Positions 45,169 to 61,285 of a stretch of DNA of 64,000 bases are shown piece after piece (positions within the stretch are counted from its first letter, which is position 1; each line of letters begins with the position of its first letter). A program made the translations under genes and the position numbers. Source of the DNA: Salvelinus alpinus. Lineage: Eukaryota; Chordata; Actinopteri; Salmoniformes; Salmonidae. The DNA is taken from NCBI RefSeq assembly GCF_045679555.1, contig NC_092091.1, positions 74,525,580-74,589,579 on the forward strand. The letters run 5' to 3'. Below the pieces are notes generated by a model that had not been told where the DNA came from, searched no databases, and saw only the letters and a list, made by a program, of their open reading frames with translations.

Positions 45169-46767
45169 TTAAACAGTGTCTGAAGGTAAACCTTTACGCA
45201 CTGTTGTGACCCACTTCCTCAACCTAAACCGTTTCTTGGGTGAGAGGACACCATGCCCCTCATTTCTCATAGCATGTTGTACTGATCTTACAAACTTTCT
45301 AGAATCAGGAAAAAAAGCCTCAAGATTAACTTTTTTCCCCTTAGTCTCATTCAGGAACCTTGTCAGTTCTCTCAACGTGTACTTAGACCCTTCTGGTTGA
45401 CTGGCTGTCAGCTCCGGGCCAATTGAAGAGGAGTCTGAAAAAAATAACTCCTCATCCTCTTCCTCAGACTCACTTTCCTCCTCTTCTCTATCTCCCACCC
45501 TGACCACCTGCTCTTTCTCTCTGGTTAGGGCCTCACCCACAGCAACAGGCAACATTTCCATGGTGCCTTTGTCCACACCCTTTTTCCTTTTCCGCTTGAC
45601 ACCCTCCTCCTCCCCCCCTAATCTCTTACACTTCCCCACTATACTCTCCTCATCCACTAGAATAACCTGACTAGACCCAGTATCATCTACACCACCCTCC
45701 ATAGCATGACTCGGCCCAGCATCATCTGCACCACCCTCCATAGCATGACTCGGCCCAGCATCATCTACACCACCCTCCATAGCATGACTTGGGCCAGCCT
45801 CAGCTACCCCACCATCCATAGCTTGACTAGACTCAGCCTCTGCTATACCACCATCCATAGCCTGCCTAGACCCAGCACCCTCTACACCACCCTCCATAGC
45901 ATAACTAGGCCCAGCCTCAGCTACCCCACCATCTCTAGCCTGACTAGACCCAGCCTGTGCTTCCCCACCATCTCTAGCCTGACTAGACCCAGCCTCTGCT
46001 TCTCCACCATCTCTAGCCTGACTAGACCCAGCCTCCACTACCCTACCATCTCTAGCCTGACTAGGCCCAGCCTCATCTACACCACCATCTCTAGACTGAC
46101 TAGGCCCAGCCTCTGCTGTCTGCATCTCCTTACCCCCTGCATTTTGACCTCGATTTCCCCCATTTGCGCTTGTATCCTCACCTTGTCTACGGCCTTTATG
46201 TGGGCACGCAAAGCTCTTGTGCCCCAAATCCCCACATTCAAAACACCGTAGACTATCTGTGCTGGCAAAACCTGCATAGAGCCCCTCCCCATGCCTCACT
46301 TTAAAATGCACATTTAGCTGTTGCTCGTTGTTGTTCAGAAACATAAACACTTGCCTCCGGAACGAAACAACGTGTTTAACGGCATCTGCCTGAAACCCTG
46401 CTGACAGTACACGGAAACCGCTAGCAAACTTACCAAAACGACTCAGCTCTTTCCTAATTTGATCATCCGTGATAAACGGAGGCAAATTTGCCACTACAAC
46501 TCTTGTTGAAGGGGTAGAGAGAGGTGAAATTGACACCAACACATCCCTTACAAATATTCCGCTAGCAATTAGCCTACCGACCAAATTAGCCCTTTTCATG
46601 AACACAACCACAGCTTTGTTCATTCTAGAAGCAGAATGTATAAACTCAGCTCCTACCTGTTCACCGACCGCGAGCAGAACCTCCTCCACCTTAACTCCGT
46701 TCTCAGGAACACACCTGAATCCATGCTGTATAGACAGCGTCTCCTCCGCGCTAGGCTGAGAAGCCAT
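45169..46767 (-). CDS. Tx1-like LINE ORF1 (zinc-knuckle, gag-like)
   Basis: About 532 residues from the ATG at 46767 (MASQPSAEETLS); the frame is open 21 bases further up but without an ATG. An RRM-like region (VVVANLPPFITDDQIRKELS) precedes a CCHC zinc knuckle, CFECGDLGHKSFAC. Then about 13 tandem 13-residue units of AGSSQARDGGEAE type, a basic patch (KRKRKKG), a strongly acidic stretch and a basic C-terminal domain. This is the nucleic-acid-binding partner of ORF2 in ribonucleoprotein formation. It ends TAA immediately followed by the ORF2 ATG. Confidence 0.9.
   Translation of the reverse strand: MASQPSAEETLSIQHGFRCVPENGVKVEEVLLAVGEQVGAEFIHSASRMNKAVVVFMKRANLVGRLIASGIFVRDVLVSISPLSTPSTRVVVANLPPFITDDQIRKELSRFGKFASGFRVLSAGFQADAVKHVVSFRRQVFMFLNNNEQQLNVHFKVRHGEGLYAGFASTDSLRCFECGDLGHKSFACPHKGRRQGEDTSANGGNRGQNAGGKEMQTAEAGPSQSRDGGVDEAGPSQARDGRVVEAGSSQARDGGEAEAGSSQARDGGEAQAGSSQARDGGVAEAGPSYAMEGGVEGAGSRQAMDGGIAEAESSQAMDGGVAEAGPSHAMEGGVDDAGPSHAMEGGADDAGPSHAMEGGVDDTGSSQVILVDEESIVGKCKRLGGEEEGVKRKRKKGVDKGTMEMLPVAVGEALTREKEQVVRVGDREEEESESEEEDEELFFSDSSSIGPELTASQPEGSKYTLRELTRFLNETKGKKVNLEAFFPDSRKFVRSVQHAMRNEGHGVLSPKKRFRLRKWVTTVRKGLPSDTV
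45680..46110 (-). repeat. 39-bp in-frame repeats within ORF1
   Basis: About 11-13 imperfect units encoding AGPSQARDGGVVE-like peptides. The 39-bp length keeps the ORF1 frame. Units drift from QARDGG to QAMDGG to HAMEGG along the protein. Confidence 0.88.
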
Positions 46768-46974
46768 TGCGCACACTACACCTTCCAACCCCCAGGAAAG
46801 TTACTCTGTCCTCTTCCACCCTAACTTTGAAAAAAAAACTTTGGATACCGCCAAAAACAAATATTGCATTAACCCTCCACCATAGAAAATAACATGTAAA
46901 GAAAAGAATCAAGAAAGTTAGTTAGGATAGAGCTTTCCACACCAAACACTCAGACTCCAAAAACACCCAGCATG

Positions 46975-47912
<938 letters not shown>

Positions 47913-47919
47913 GAGCAGC

Positions 47920-48331
47920 TTACCGATCGCTGCAGCTGTTCACAGTCCATCTGTAAATAGCCCATCCAAAAACCTTCCTACCTCATCCACATATTCGTTT
48001 TTGTTTTTCTGTTCTTTTGCACACCAGTATTGCCACTTGCACATCCTTATCTGCACATATATCACTCCAGTGTAAATTGCTAAATTGTAATTACTTTTCC
48101 ACTATTGGCCTTTTTAATGCATTACCTCCTTACTTCATTTGCACATACTATATTCAGATTTTTCTATTGTAATATTGAACATACATTTGTTTATCCCATA
48201 TGTAACTCTGTGTTGTTTGTGTAGTACTACTATGCTTTATCTTGGCCAGGTCGCAGTTGTAAATGAGAGCTTGTTCTCAACCGGCCTACCTGGTTAAATA
48301 AAGGGTAAATAAAAAAATAGATGAAAAATTA
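47920..48331 (+). mobile_element. LINE 3' tail (second salmonid LINE family)
   Basis: GATCGCTGCAGCTGTTCACA.., TTGCACATCCTTATCTGCAC.., CTTGGCCAGGTCGCAGTTGT.. and the end CCTACCTGGTTAAATAAAGG. Only the 3' UTR remains. Confidence 0.8.
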
Positions 48332-48574
48332 GTCCAAGGACATCTCGACTTGCATTACACACCCTCACAATCGAAACATTTCCTAAAAAAAATAAGTCAC
48401 CGGCTAGAAGGCCGGTGACGTCGACCGCCGAACGCCGCTCAAACAAGGAGAGGGACCGACTTCGGCGGAAGTCGTGACTTAAAAGACCCACACATACCTA
48501 AACAAACATTGAGTGAATGACTATTGGTTCGGAACTTTTGTGAAACATCACAGCACAGTTGAAAAATGTATGTC

Positions 48575-48825
48575 AAATGGACAAGAGGGGTGATGGGAGA
48601 GACAACATGGGTGATAGGAGGGACAGGAGGGGTGATAGGAAGGACAGGAATGGTGATAGGAGGGACAGGAGGGGTGATAGGAGGGACAGGTGGGGTGATA
48701 AGAGAGACAGGAGGGGTGATAGTAGGGACAGGAAGGGTGATAGGAGGGACAGGCAGGGTGATTTGATGGACAGGAAGGGTGATAGGAGGGACAGGAGGAG
48801 TGATAGGAGAGATAATAACAGAGGG
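48575..48825 (-). repeat. 21-bp minisatellite array (reverse)
   Basis: About 12 GGTGATAGGAGGGACAGGAGG-type units. Confidence 0.92.
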
Positions 48826-49927
48826 GAAAGTGTTTCCTGCTTGTATCAGGACGCGTTTAAAGGAATGTTCTCTCTAACTATAAGTCGCATGATCTTTTTT
48901 AGATAATGTTTATATAGTGAGGGTTTGTAATGCAAGTCGAGATATCCTTGGAGGAATGTCAACAAGATGCATGACCGACATTGTTAAAAGAACCACACAT
49001 ACCTAAACAAACATTGGGTGTTTGACTTTTGGCTCTTTGCCACCTGGAACACAACAATGGTTTCAGTACCACACCCTCCTCATAACCACCAGGAAACGAA
49101 TACTTTAACTTAATCTAAACATGTATCTTTCATTTGCAATCTGTAAAAACTATGGGAATAGAAATGTTCAGAACTTTTGTGAAACATCACAGAACAGTTG
49201 AAAAATATATGCAAATAGAAATCAAAGCTGGATGATGTTCAGAGATAGATGGGAGGGGTTGAGAGGAGCTGAAGGGTGGGACTAAAAATAACAAGATTGT
49301 CAAATATACTGTGTCAGTAAAGTGTATATAGTATGTATAAGCTGGAAGCCTAAGTGTTGTTGTCCATTAGTTTACTCCAGTTTGGGGAGGTGTGGAAGGG
49401 TCAGCGGAAAATAACAAAGGAAAAAATGTAATACATATATTATACATATTTACAAAAAATACATGGGGGATTTGTAATCTAGCAGACAATTACATTGATG
49501 GAAGACACAATCTACCTGCAATATTAGAGCTCATCTACCAGAAACAAGAAAGAAAACGCACCCTGTTACAAGCAGGAAACAAGTTATGGACGAACCAGAA
49601 ATGTGGTCATGTCAACCCTGGATGATGCATGTGTGACTTGTTCATCTGTTTGGCACATTGGAACATTCCAATCTTTTAGGACATGAACAGGCAGAACAGG
49701 TTTAATAAGCAAAGCATAGTTCCATTGTTTTCAGGAAGGTGTTCCCATGGTGAAAGGAGGGACAGGAGGCAGACTAAGGGCAAATATCCAATGTTCTCCA
49801 TCTGAGTAAAATGCCCTTAAAATAGTGGAGTGGTAGACTGTCTATTACAAATTAAATACTACAATTTGTGATATAATAAATAATTACTGACAAATGGATC
49901 AACCAAATCAGAAAGGTGTAAACATGG

Positions 49928-50265
49928 CAGGATGATAAGAGAGACAGGAGGGGTGATAGGAGGGGCAGGAGGGATGATAGGAGGGACAGGAAGGGTGATA
50001 GGAGGGACAAGAGGGGTGATGGGAGGGACAGGAAGGGTGATAGGAGGGACAAGAGGGGTGATAGGAGATACAAGAGGGGTGATAGGAGGGACAAGAGGGG
50101 TGATGGGAGAGACAGCAAGGGTAATAGGAGAGACAAGAGGGGTGATGGGAGGGACATGAAGGGTAATAGGAGGGACAGGAGGGAAGATAGGTGGACCAGG
50201 AGGGAAGATAGAAGGGACAGGAATGGTGATAGGAGGGACTAGAGGGGTGATAGGAGAGATAATAA
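49928..50265 (-). repeat. 21-bp minisatellite array (reverse)
   Basis: About 16 units; counterpart of 37455-37815. Confidence 0.92.
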
Positions 50266-50574
50266 CAAGGAGGGGAAGTGAGGAAGGTGATACAATTCAT
50301 AAATTGTTTCTCGTTCGTCCACAACTTGTTTCCTGCTTGTAGCAGGACGCTTTTAAAGGAATGTTCTCTCTAACTATGTCACATGATTTGTTTTAGATAA
50401 TGTTTCTATAGTGAGGGTTTGTAATGCAAGTCGAGATGTCCTTGGATGAATGTCAACATGATGTATAACCGACGTTGTTAAAAAACCAACACATACCTAA
50501 ACAAACATTGGGTATATGACTTTTGGTTCAGAACTTTTGTGAAACATCACAGCACAGTTGAAAAATGTATGTCA

Positions 50575-50930
50575 AATGGACAAGAGGTGTAATGGGAGAG
50601 ACAAGAGGTGTAATGGGAGAGACAAGAGGGGTGATAGGAGGGACAGGTGGGGTGATAGGAGAGACAGTAAGGGTGATAGGAGGGACAGGTGGGGTGATAA
50701 GAGAGACAGGAGGGGTGATAGTAGGGGTGATCGGAGGTACAGGAAGGGTGATAGGAGGGACAAGAGGGGTGATTTGAGGGACAGGTGGAGTGATAATCGA
50801 GACAGGAGGGGTGATAGTAGGGGTGATCGGAGGGACAGGAAGGGTGATAGGAGGGACAGGAAGGGTGATAGGAGGGACAGGAAGGGTGATAGGAGGGACA
50901 GGAGGGATGATAGGAGAGATAATAACAAGG
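50575..50930 (-). repeat. 21-bp minisatellite array (reverse)
   Basis: About 17 units, with an internally duplicated segment (AGGGGTGATAGTAGGGGTGA occurs twice, near 50711 and 50806). Confidence 0.92.
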
Positions 50931-50935
50931 AGGGG

Positions 50936-51540
50936 AAAGTGAGGAAGGTGATACACTTCGTAATGTTTCTGGTTCGTCCACAACTTGTTTCCTGCTTGTA
51001 ACAGGACGCATTTAAAGGAGTGTTCTCTCTAACTATAAGTCACATAATTTTTTTGAGATAATGTTTATATAGTGAGGGTTTGTAATGCAAGTCGAGATGT
51101 CCTTGGATGAATGTCAACAAGATGCATGACTGACATTGTTAAAAGACCCACACATACCTAAACAAACATTGGGTGTATGACTTTTGCGCTTTGCCACCTG
51201 GAACACAACAATGATTTCAGTACCACACCATCCTCACAACCACCAGGAAACTAAGGCTTTAAGTAAATCTAAACATGTATCTTTCATTTACAATCTGTAA
51301 AAAATATGGGAATAGAAATGTTCAGAACTATTGTGAAAAATCACAGCACAGTTGAAAAATATATGCAAATAGAAATCAAAGCTGGATGATGTTCAGAGAC
51401 AGATGGGAGGGGTTGAGTGGAGCTGAAGGGTGGGACTAACAGTAACAAGATTATCAAATATACTGTGTCAGTAAAGTGTATATAGTATGTATAAGCTGGA
51501 AGCCTAAGTGTTGTTGTCCATTAGTTTACTCCAACTAGGG
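50936..51540 (+). repeat. Fold-back module flank and core
   Basis: Direct copy of 36722-37260 and 48885-49390, from GGAAGGTGATACACTTCG to CCATTAGTTTACTCCAACTA. Beyond 51540 the similarity stops. Confidence 0.9.
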
Positions 51541-52994
51541 GAGGGGTGTAAACCCAGTACAAAGTAAATTCACACTCACATAACCACGGTTCAATGACCT
51601 TAAAAGTGCATTCAGCTGACTGAGAAAACAACTTACGCAACACATTCATTTTTTCAAGCCGCCAACAAATGTGTTTTTTTTTCTCATTCTGCTTTGAGTT
51701 ACCAAGGACACAGATTTTACAACGTGACTAACTGCCAAGAGAATACATAAGGGCGTCTCTGGTGTGGCGTTCCTGACAGACACCATGGCCTTACAGTATA
51801 AAAAACCCTGAGGAATGTAGTGACCTACTGTCTAACACCTGACATATCTACTCATCTACACTCCAAATCCTGGTAAATAACCTGTATAGTCTACTTTATG
51901 TAGCCTTCAAGAGGGATATGTTGGTCACATTCACATTCTTCACTTTATTGAGTGCTTGCATGTCTTCTGTTTGACACCAAATTATATCTGGTACATTGTC
52001 CTGTCTTTATACAGTATACTGTATATTCTGGTAATGGGAAACATGTTTAGTTTTCACTTTTGGTTCCTTGACAAAAGCATATTTAAAAATAGAATATGAT
52101 GATGAAGGGGTGAGGTTTGAATATAAAGGGCAGCATTTTCTGTGAGCACTGATGGTCTGTGAGAAGCTGATGATTATTTAGTCAGATTTAATGTGTAAAT
52201 AGTGGGATTGCCCCCAATGCAATCAGCAAGTTGTTATAATCCAAACATATTTATTTAAAATGCTCTGTTTCTTTATAAAAAGGGGGTTTTGATATTTCGC
52301 TGTGGATAAGTGTCTTCTTACGGAGACAAGTAAGAGTTGTTTTGAAGCCATGCATTTATACACGTGTCTTGTTTTACTTTGTATAAAATAATAAAATGCA
52401 GTAGGACAGGATCTTTCTACATGTGTCTCCGTCCATGATAATATATCACAGTCTCAAGGTTAATGAATGAACAGGTTATAGAGCAAACATCGCAATTATC
52501 ACAACACATAGGTTTAAATCTGCTGTTTGGGGGGGGGGGGGGGTTCTTTCCTAGTGATTTTACCCACACCACTACACATACAGTACAAACTCCAGTCAGC
52601 CACACTGGAATTGAATAAAACCGACACCATCTCAGCTTCTGTGTGTATTTTTTGTAAAGCTGATATTTACTATGGTTTGGGTTTGGACAGACAGAAATTA
52701 TACAAGTGTAACAGAGTGTAAATGTTTAATAAAGTGTTTAATACATTTTTAAATGAAGAAGACACAAACCATTAAAGCAATATTTTGCCAGCATCAATAC
52801 AATGTCCATGAAAATAAGCAGCCATTGTTTACTGTACATTTTACAACACCTGATGGATGCAACAAAAACAAGTGGTCAAGTTGAGTTTTCAGTGACCCTT
52901 TACTTTACAGTGCCATGAAATAGTTCTGAATTTAATATTAACTATTTGCTCTTAGATAGTCATTCATCAAGCTCCCAAGGAGGGAATGGGAGAT
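51541..52994. other. Unassigned single-copy-looking sequence
   Basis: No coding region is recognised. A TATA-like AGTATAAAAAACC at 51796 is followed by sequence ending in a possible donor (CAAATCCTGGTAAATA near 51875), which could be an untranslated first exon. A G tract (about 15 G) lies at 52530-52544, with AATAAA-type signals near 52386 and 52615. Confidence 0.35.
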
Positions 52995-53480
52995 GTATTA
53001 TGTATACTGTAAAGGGGAGTCATGCTGTAGTTCATGTCTTATGTAGGCTGACAGGCAGAAACAAATGCCGTCATTCAGGGAAATATAACATTCTTGACTC
53101 TCAAAATGTGCAAAACCCAAGTCAATATTCATCACTAAGAGTCACAAGCAAAACCTTTGTTCATCCTGTAAGTAGTTAAGCTAAAGGACATTTCTGAACA
53201 TCCTGTCCTGTAAATTGTGAGAGGAGATAAGAGTTAATGTCTGGGGTTCTCTGTCTTGGCTGAAGAGCTTGGCAGCCCTCCAGTGTTACCAGGTAGAATG
53301 TCTTCTTTTTCCCCCTTTTTCCAGCCAGGCCAACCTTCACCCTTTGCCAGTTCTTCAAGAATTCTTTCTACTTTTTTCATGGTTTAATTTTGAGTGCCCT
53401 CTAGTGGCTGTAATAATATGGTTAATCCCCTTAATTTGCCACGGTAATTTGCCACAGTTTTAAAAACACTTTGCATTGTA

Positions 53481-54131
53481 CAGTCTACAATCAGCTTCAT
53501 GGTTCTATGTCTCTCATTGTAAACACAGTTGTTATTTCAGAAAGTTGGCTATTGCAGACATAAGCCTATGCCATATTATTGACTGTTTAAGAGTATTATC
53601 AAGGCAGGATTGCAGTTGCAGCTTTAGAAATAATGTATTGATAACTCAAACATCATGTTTTGGTCAAGTCAAGTCAAATACTTTATATACCATTTAGAAG
53701 TATTCATATTACTGTAGGTCTATTATATACAACACATTCAGTATTATGTCAAGAAAGAGAATAACAGAAAAACAGTTACTTATTCTGTGACTGAAAATGC
53801 TGTAAATATCAAATGTAGTGTTACATGTCATTTTATTTTGGTGTTCAGTTCCTTATATCCACATTGAATTTCACAGCCATTTTGTCTGTGGTTAAAGAAG
53901 AAAGACAACAATCTATTTTACATACCAAGTTATTTCAATGTATTAAATGAATGATGAACTGCCTATTCTTTGTGGCAGTTATACTGTCACAACATTTTTT
54001 TACCCCAAAAGGTTATTTGAGGAACCATTAAAGGGGGTTATTTGAAGAACTTCGGGGTTCCCCCATAGCTTAAATTTGAAGAACCCCTAATAGATCTTCC
54101 AGGAATCTTTTTTTTTGTGTAGTGCCATCTG
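53481..54131. other. Sequence between B-like and A-like parts of copy C
   Basis: AT-rich, with no gene. 53995-54118 (AGGTTATTTGAGGAACC.., GAAGAACCCCTAATAG) looks like a decayed inverted-repeat element. This stretch is missing from copy B. Confidence 0.4.
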
Positions 54132-54506
54132 GATGATGTGGCACGCAACCATTGGTTGATGCAATGCAACGCCTGAGCATTTAGTCAGACAGGAACTCAA
54201 CCATGCTCTCTGCTGCATGATAAAACGTAGCTTTCTAGTCAGTCAGGGAATTTCTGGTAAATTATGTTCTCTGCTACAGCCAAGGAGAGATTTTCTCCTG
54301 TATTTGCTTTGCATGGATAAAAGACAATGGGCGCGTTCCAGTGGATCACTTTTGTCAAGTCGGCCTTTAAGTGTGTTGAATAATGGTGATAGAAATTGCC
54401 CAACTTGCGACTACATGACAACTGCATGAACTTTACAAAAACCATGAGATCAAAGGTCATAAAGTTTTGTCTGTAGTCACAGATTAACCATTACACATAT
54501 ATTATA

Positions 54507-54724
54507 TTTAACTAGACAAGTCAGTTAAGAACAAATTCTTATTTACAATGACAGCTTACCCCGGCCAAACACGGACGATGCTGGGCCAATTGTGTGCCGC
54601 ACTATGAGACTCCCAATCACGGCCGGTTGTGATACAGCCTGGAATCGAAACAAGGTCTGTAGTGACGCCTCTAGCACTGAGATGCAGTGCCTTAGACCAC
54701 TGCGTCACTCAGGATTCCCTTGCC
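54507..54724 (-). mobile_element. tRNA-derived salmonid SINE, copy C
   Basis: The same insertion as 376-593, differing by single bases (for example CCGCACTATGAG for CCGCCCTATGAG). Confidence 0.85.
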
Positions 54725-56201
54725 CAGATACTCCAGCTGCTCTAACAATGGAAAGAAATGTATTCAAAAATAGAAGGCAGTCGGGAGGAGGCAAGATCAG
54801 GTGGGACCATTCCAGCCAATGACAGGACAGACACACGTGTGAACACCAGACACAACTCCTATATAAAGTGTTTTTTCTCAAAGTTCCTGGGATGTCACGT
54901 GTCCTACTTATATCAGTACACTCCTAACAACCTTATCATTACAAAACGTCTAGTCGATCAAATACGCCAAAGTAGCAAATAAGCCATTCCATTTTTTGTT
55001 GACTAAACTCAACACTCTCATTGACCTCCATACAAACATTCCTCGCTTGGTGAGCAACATTTTTTTTAAAGCCACTGTCACGAGAATTTCTAGTTCCAAT
55101 GATATTAACTCAAAACTCACTATATACTTTGACCAATTCCCCGGTTAATAGAAGAATTGGACAAAGTCCCAGAAGTCTGCAAAGGTAAGTTCTTTATTCA
55201 GAGAGCTCTAAAAATCATACCATGGACATTTGGTTGGGTGGGGAGACCTCTTTCCCTGTTATCAGTTTCACAGTGGTCACAAGTTGTCTGCCACAGTTCC
55301 TTGTCTGTTAACAGTTCCTCTTTTCCTATGCACATACATTCAAGCCATTTATACAGTGACAGGGTGGAATACTGTTAGTTATTGTCTGAACATTACTTTA
55401 AACGTATAAATCATTTAGTCATTATCTTACTATTACCTTAAACATATAAATCATATGAATTACTATAACAGCCACCTGCTGGAGAAGACAGATTTTGGGC
55501 CAGTTAACCGTCTCTTCACCTCTTCCTCTCTGCTGCAGTCGATTGCAAGTTTGTGCAGTTGCTCTTCATCAACTTCATCTTGCAACCAGCGCCTGCATTG
55601 TGGGAGTCTTCAATCATGTTGTGTTTTTTTTCGACCCACGCAAACGTGACCAAAGAAGTGACTCAAACAGGAACCAACTTTGCCATGATTCATGTATACC
55701 GTGGATATTATGTACAAATGATTGAGATATTTGAGGCTCTCTCACCAATTGATAGTACTGCCATGTTGATCTGAGCCTTGCTGGTGGAAAACCACAACAG
55801 TGTCCAACTGTCAGCTGTTGCAGATGCACCTCCCCAGACTTTACTCCTCAACTTTCATCTGCAGTCGGTTGCTTCAGCCTTACCTCAAACAAGCCCAATA
55901 TAGAGAGGGTTATGTAGAATAGCCTAGTAAACCATTCTTTCTACAGAAAGCTGCAGAGCTGTAGAATAAAGTGGACTGGTCCATATTGGTGTGAGACATA
56001 CTTAATTGGCACAGCATAGGCTGATATACATCATACAAATATATATATTTTTTATATATATTTTTATATTGAGAGATCAAATAAAAAGGTATACAAATTC
56101 TATACGTGAATGAAATTCTCTTTCACCACTTGAATTCTTTCCAAATACTGTTTCAACAGAGAGTACATGATATTACATGCAGTTTTACATTATACTGTTC
56201 G

Positions 56202-56370
56202 AATCAGAGGAGGCTGGTGGGAGAAGCTATAGGAGGGCGGGCTCTTTGTAATGGTTGGAATCAATGGAATGGAACCAAACACAAGGAGACAATGTTTAAC
56301 TCTGTTCCATTGATTCCATTCCAGCCATTACAATGAGCCCTTCCTCCTATAGCTCCTATCAGCCTCCTCT
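56202..56370. repeat. Palindromic MITE, complete (copy C)
   Basis: Left arm ATCAGAGGAGGCTGGTGGGA, loop around CCAAACACAAGGAGACAATG, right arm CCATTACAATGAGCCC to ATCAGCCTCCTCTG. The copy-A counterpart has lost the right arm. Confidence 0.88.
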
Positions 56371-56769
56371 GGTTCAGATGTATTATGAATGGTTAAAGCC
56401 CCCATGCAGGCTTTTTAATTGTATTTTTAAATCATCACTGTATGTCTAATAAATCACTGTGTGTATTTATTTAATGAAAATAAAAATGTTTTTAATCATT
56501 TATTTTCCTGAGCCTCTTTTTGCCATTTCCGTACACAGTCCTGACTGGAGGATAGAATTGTCTAAACTCTAGTAATCTCGGTTACCCAGAAGTAAAATTC
56601 CCGTGAAAGTTGTCACTTCCCATTTCACTTCTGGGGGAAATGAGGGTAACAATTGATTTCCGTTGTGTGAAGGAAGGAAGCAAAGTTCCCTCCCTTGCAA
56701 AAGGAAACTCAGCCAAATCCCGTCTGCTAATTTCACCCGTGTTTACGATCCGTGTGGACACACACTCAA

Positions 56770-59074
<2,305 letters not shown>

Positions 59075-59337
59075 ACCAGAAGCTGGAATCACAGTCTGAT
59101 TTTATCCAGCAAATGCGACCCGCTTGCTTACAGCTGCACTACGGTCTGCACTAGGGTCGGACAGACTTGCTGTGTAGATTAAGATATGGCTTGAAAACAT
59201 TACCTAAATCCAAGGATGAGAAATACATTGTTCCATTTTCCCATCTTCTTCGTGTGAGCAGTTTACTATCACTGTTATTCTTTGTTTTCTGCTTTGCATT
59301 TTGTATGGAAATTGGTTAATAAACAAAGTTGTTATTA

Positions 59338-59935
59338 TCAGGAGACTGAAAAGATTTGGCATGGGACCCCAGATCCTCAAAAGTTTCTACAGCTGCACCA
59401 TCGAGAGCGTCCTGACCGGTTGCATCACTGCCTGGTATAGCAACTGCTCTGCATCTAACCATAAGGCGCTACAGAGGGTAGTGCGAACGGCCCAGTACAT
59501 CACTGAGGCCAAGCTTCCTGCCAGCCAGGACCTATATAATAGGTGGTGTCAGAGGAACGGCCATAAAATTGTCAGAGACTCCAGTCACCCATGTTATAGA
59601 CTAGTCGTCTAGTACCAAAAGGCTCCTCAACAGCTTCTACCCCCAAGCAGCCTTCGCCCCCACCTACATGTACAGATTACCTCAACTAGCCTGTACCCCT
59701 GCACACTGACTCGGTACCGGTGCCCCCTGTATATAGCCTCGTTATTGTTATTCTTATTGTGTTACTTTTTATTATTACTTTTTATTTTAGTCTACTTGGT
59801 AAATATTTTCTTCTTCTTGAACAGCACTGTTGGTTAAGGACTTGTAAGTTAGCATTTCACGGTAAAGTCTACACTTGTTGTATTCGGCACATGTGGCAAG
59901 TAAAGTTTGATTTGATTTGATTTATTATCAGTATT
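59338..59935 (+). pseudogene. RSg-1-like LINE, 3' end (copy C)
   Basis: As 5182-5815, but with about 40 bp missing after CATGTTATAGACT (the FSLLPHGKR segment of copy A), which breaks the frame earlier. Confidence 0.85.
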
Positions 59936-60126
59936 GTCATTTGAACTATTATTATTCACATTGCAGGGCTTTCAATACCCAACCAATATAGCAAATGAGG
60001 CCACTTGAGTTGTGATGTGTTGCAGAACAATGTGTGAAACTAACAAGTGGAAAAGGATTTCAGTAAATGTATGACGGCAAAGAGAAAGCCTATGGGTATG
60101 TCATGGGGTGGGCACTTAAGAGATCC

Positions 60127-60325
60127 TATATAAAACAAGTGGGAAGACCCACTCTCACACTGTGTCTCTTTAGTATCCTTACAGGAGTATAGAAACGACT
60201 ACTACTACTACTATTACTATTATTACTACTACTACTACTGCTACTCCTACTACTAGTGCTCTCACACAGGGCTTGAGACTGACAGATCTTCACTCCAAAC
60301 ATGAACAGCAAAGTGTATCTGTCTG
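60127..60325 (+). pseudogene. Orphan GIMAP-type promoter and first coding exon, copy C
   Basis: TATATAAAAC at 60127, a (TAC)n-type 5' UTR, then ATG at 60301 encoding MNSKVYLS, ending at 60325 before GTGAGTAGCC. As in copy A, no GTPase exon follows inside the window; one could lie beyond 64000, although copy A shows none within 15 kb downstream on this strand. Confidence 0.72.
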
Positions 60326-60610
60326 GTGAGTAGCCTTTGGTGTACAAAGATGGAAACTGAACTAAATTATTTGAAATAGAAAGGTATAGGTGATGTTTTT
60401 TCTAATGTGCTTTTTCCTTTAAAGTATATGTATAATAATACAGCAGTGGGGAGCATTTATTTAATGTTACCCCACACTTCAGTTAGGTGGAACCTTTGTG
60501 TGGGTCTTTTAACAATGTTGGTCAGGCATCTTGTTGACATTCATCCAAGGACACCTCGACTTGCATTACACACCCTCACTGTATAAATATTTTCTCATGA
60601 AATCATGTGA

Positions 60611-60973
<363 letters not shown>

Positions 60974-61109
60974 TGAAAACAATGGCACAATACTTAGCTT
61001 AAACCTGTTCTGCCAGTTCATGTCTTTAAAGATTAGAATGTTCCAATGTGGTTAGCCAAAAAGATGACAAGATAATTGACAGAGTAATTTTGTAGGCTTA
61101 ATATCAAAC

Positions 61110-61285
61110 AGACATGCCACATTTCTGGTTCGTCCACAACTTGTTTCCTGCTTGTAGAAGGGCACGGTTGCAGGAATCCTTTTCTCTAACTATAAGTCAC
61201 ATGATTTCATGAGAAAATATTTCTGCAGTGAGGGTATGCAATGCAAGTCAAGGTGTCCTTGGATGCATGTCAACAAATGCATAAA
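61110..61285 (-). repeat. Fold-back module flank (reverse)
   Basis: TTTCTGGTTCGTCCACAACT.., CACATGATTTCATGAGAAAA.. and CAAGGTGTCCTTGGATGCAT form the inverted complement of the flank at 60530-60620, so the array at 60615-60960 is bracketed by inverted repeats. Confidence 0.88.

Larger units (their letters stand above)
48405..50345 (-). repeat. ~2-kb inverted repeat, right arm (pairs with 37340-39411)
   Basis: Mirror image of 37340-39411: truncated LTR (48405-48483), array (48575-48825), flank and core (48830-49610), the block from GGTCATGTCAACCCTGG to CAGACTGTCTATTACAAATT-like sequence, array (49928-50265), flank. The spacer between the arms is about 9 kb and holds the Tx1-like LINE. Confidence 0.9.
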
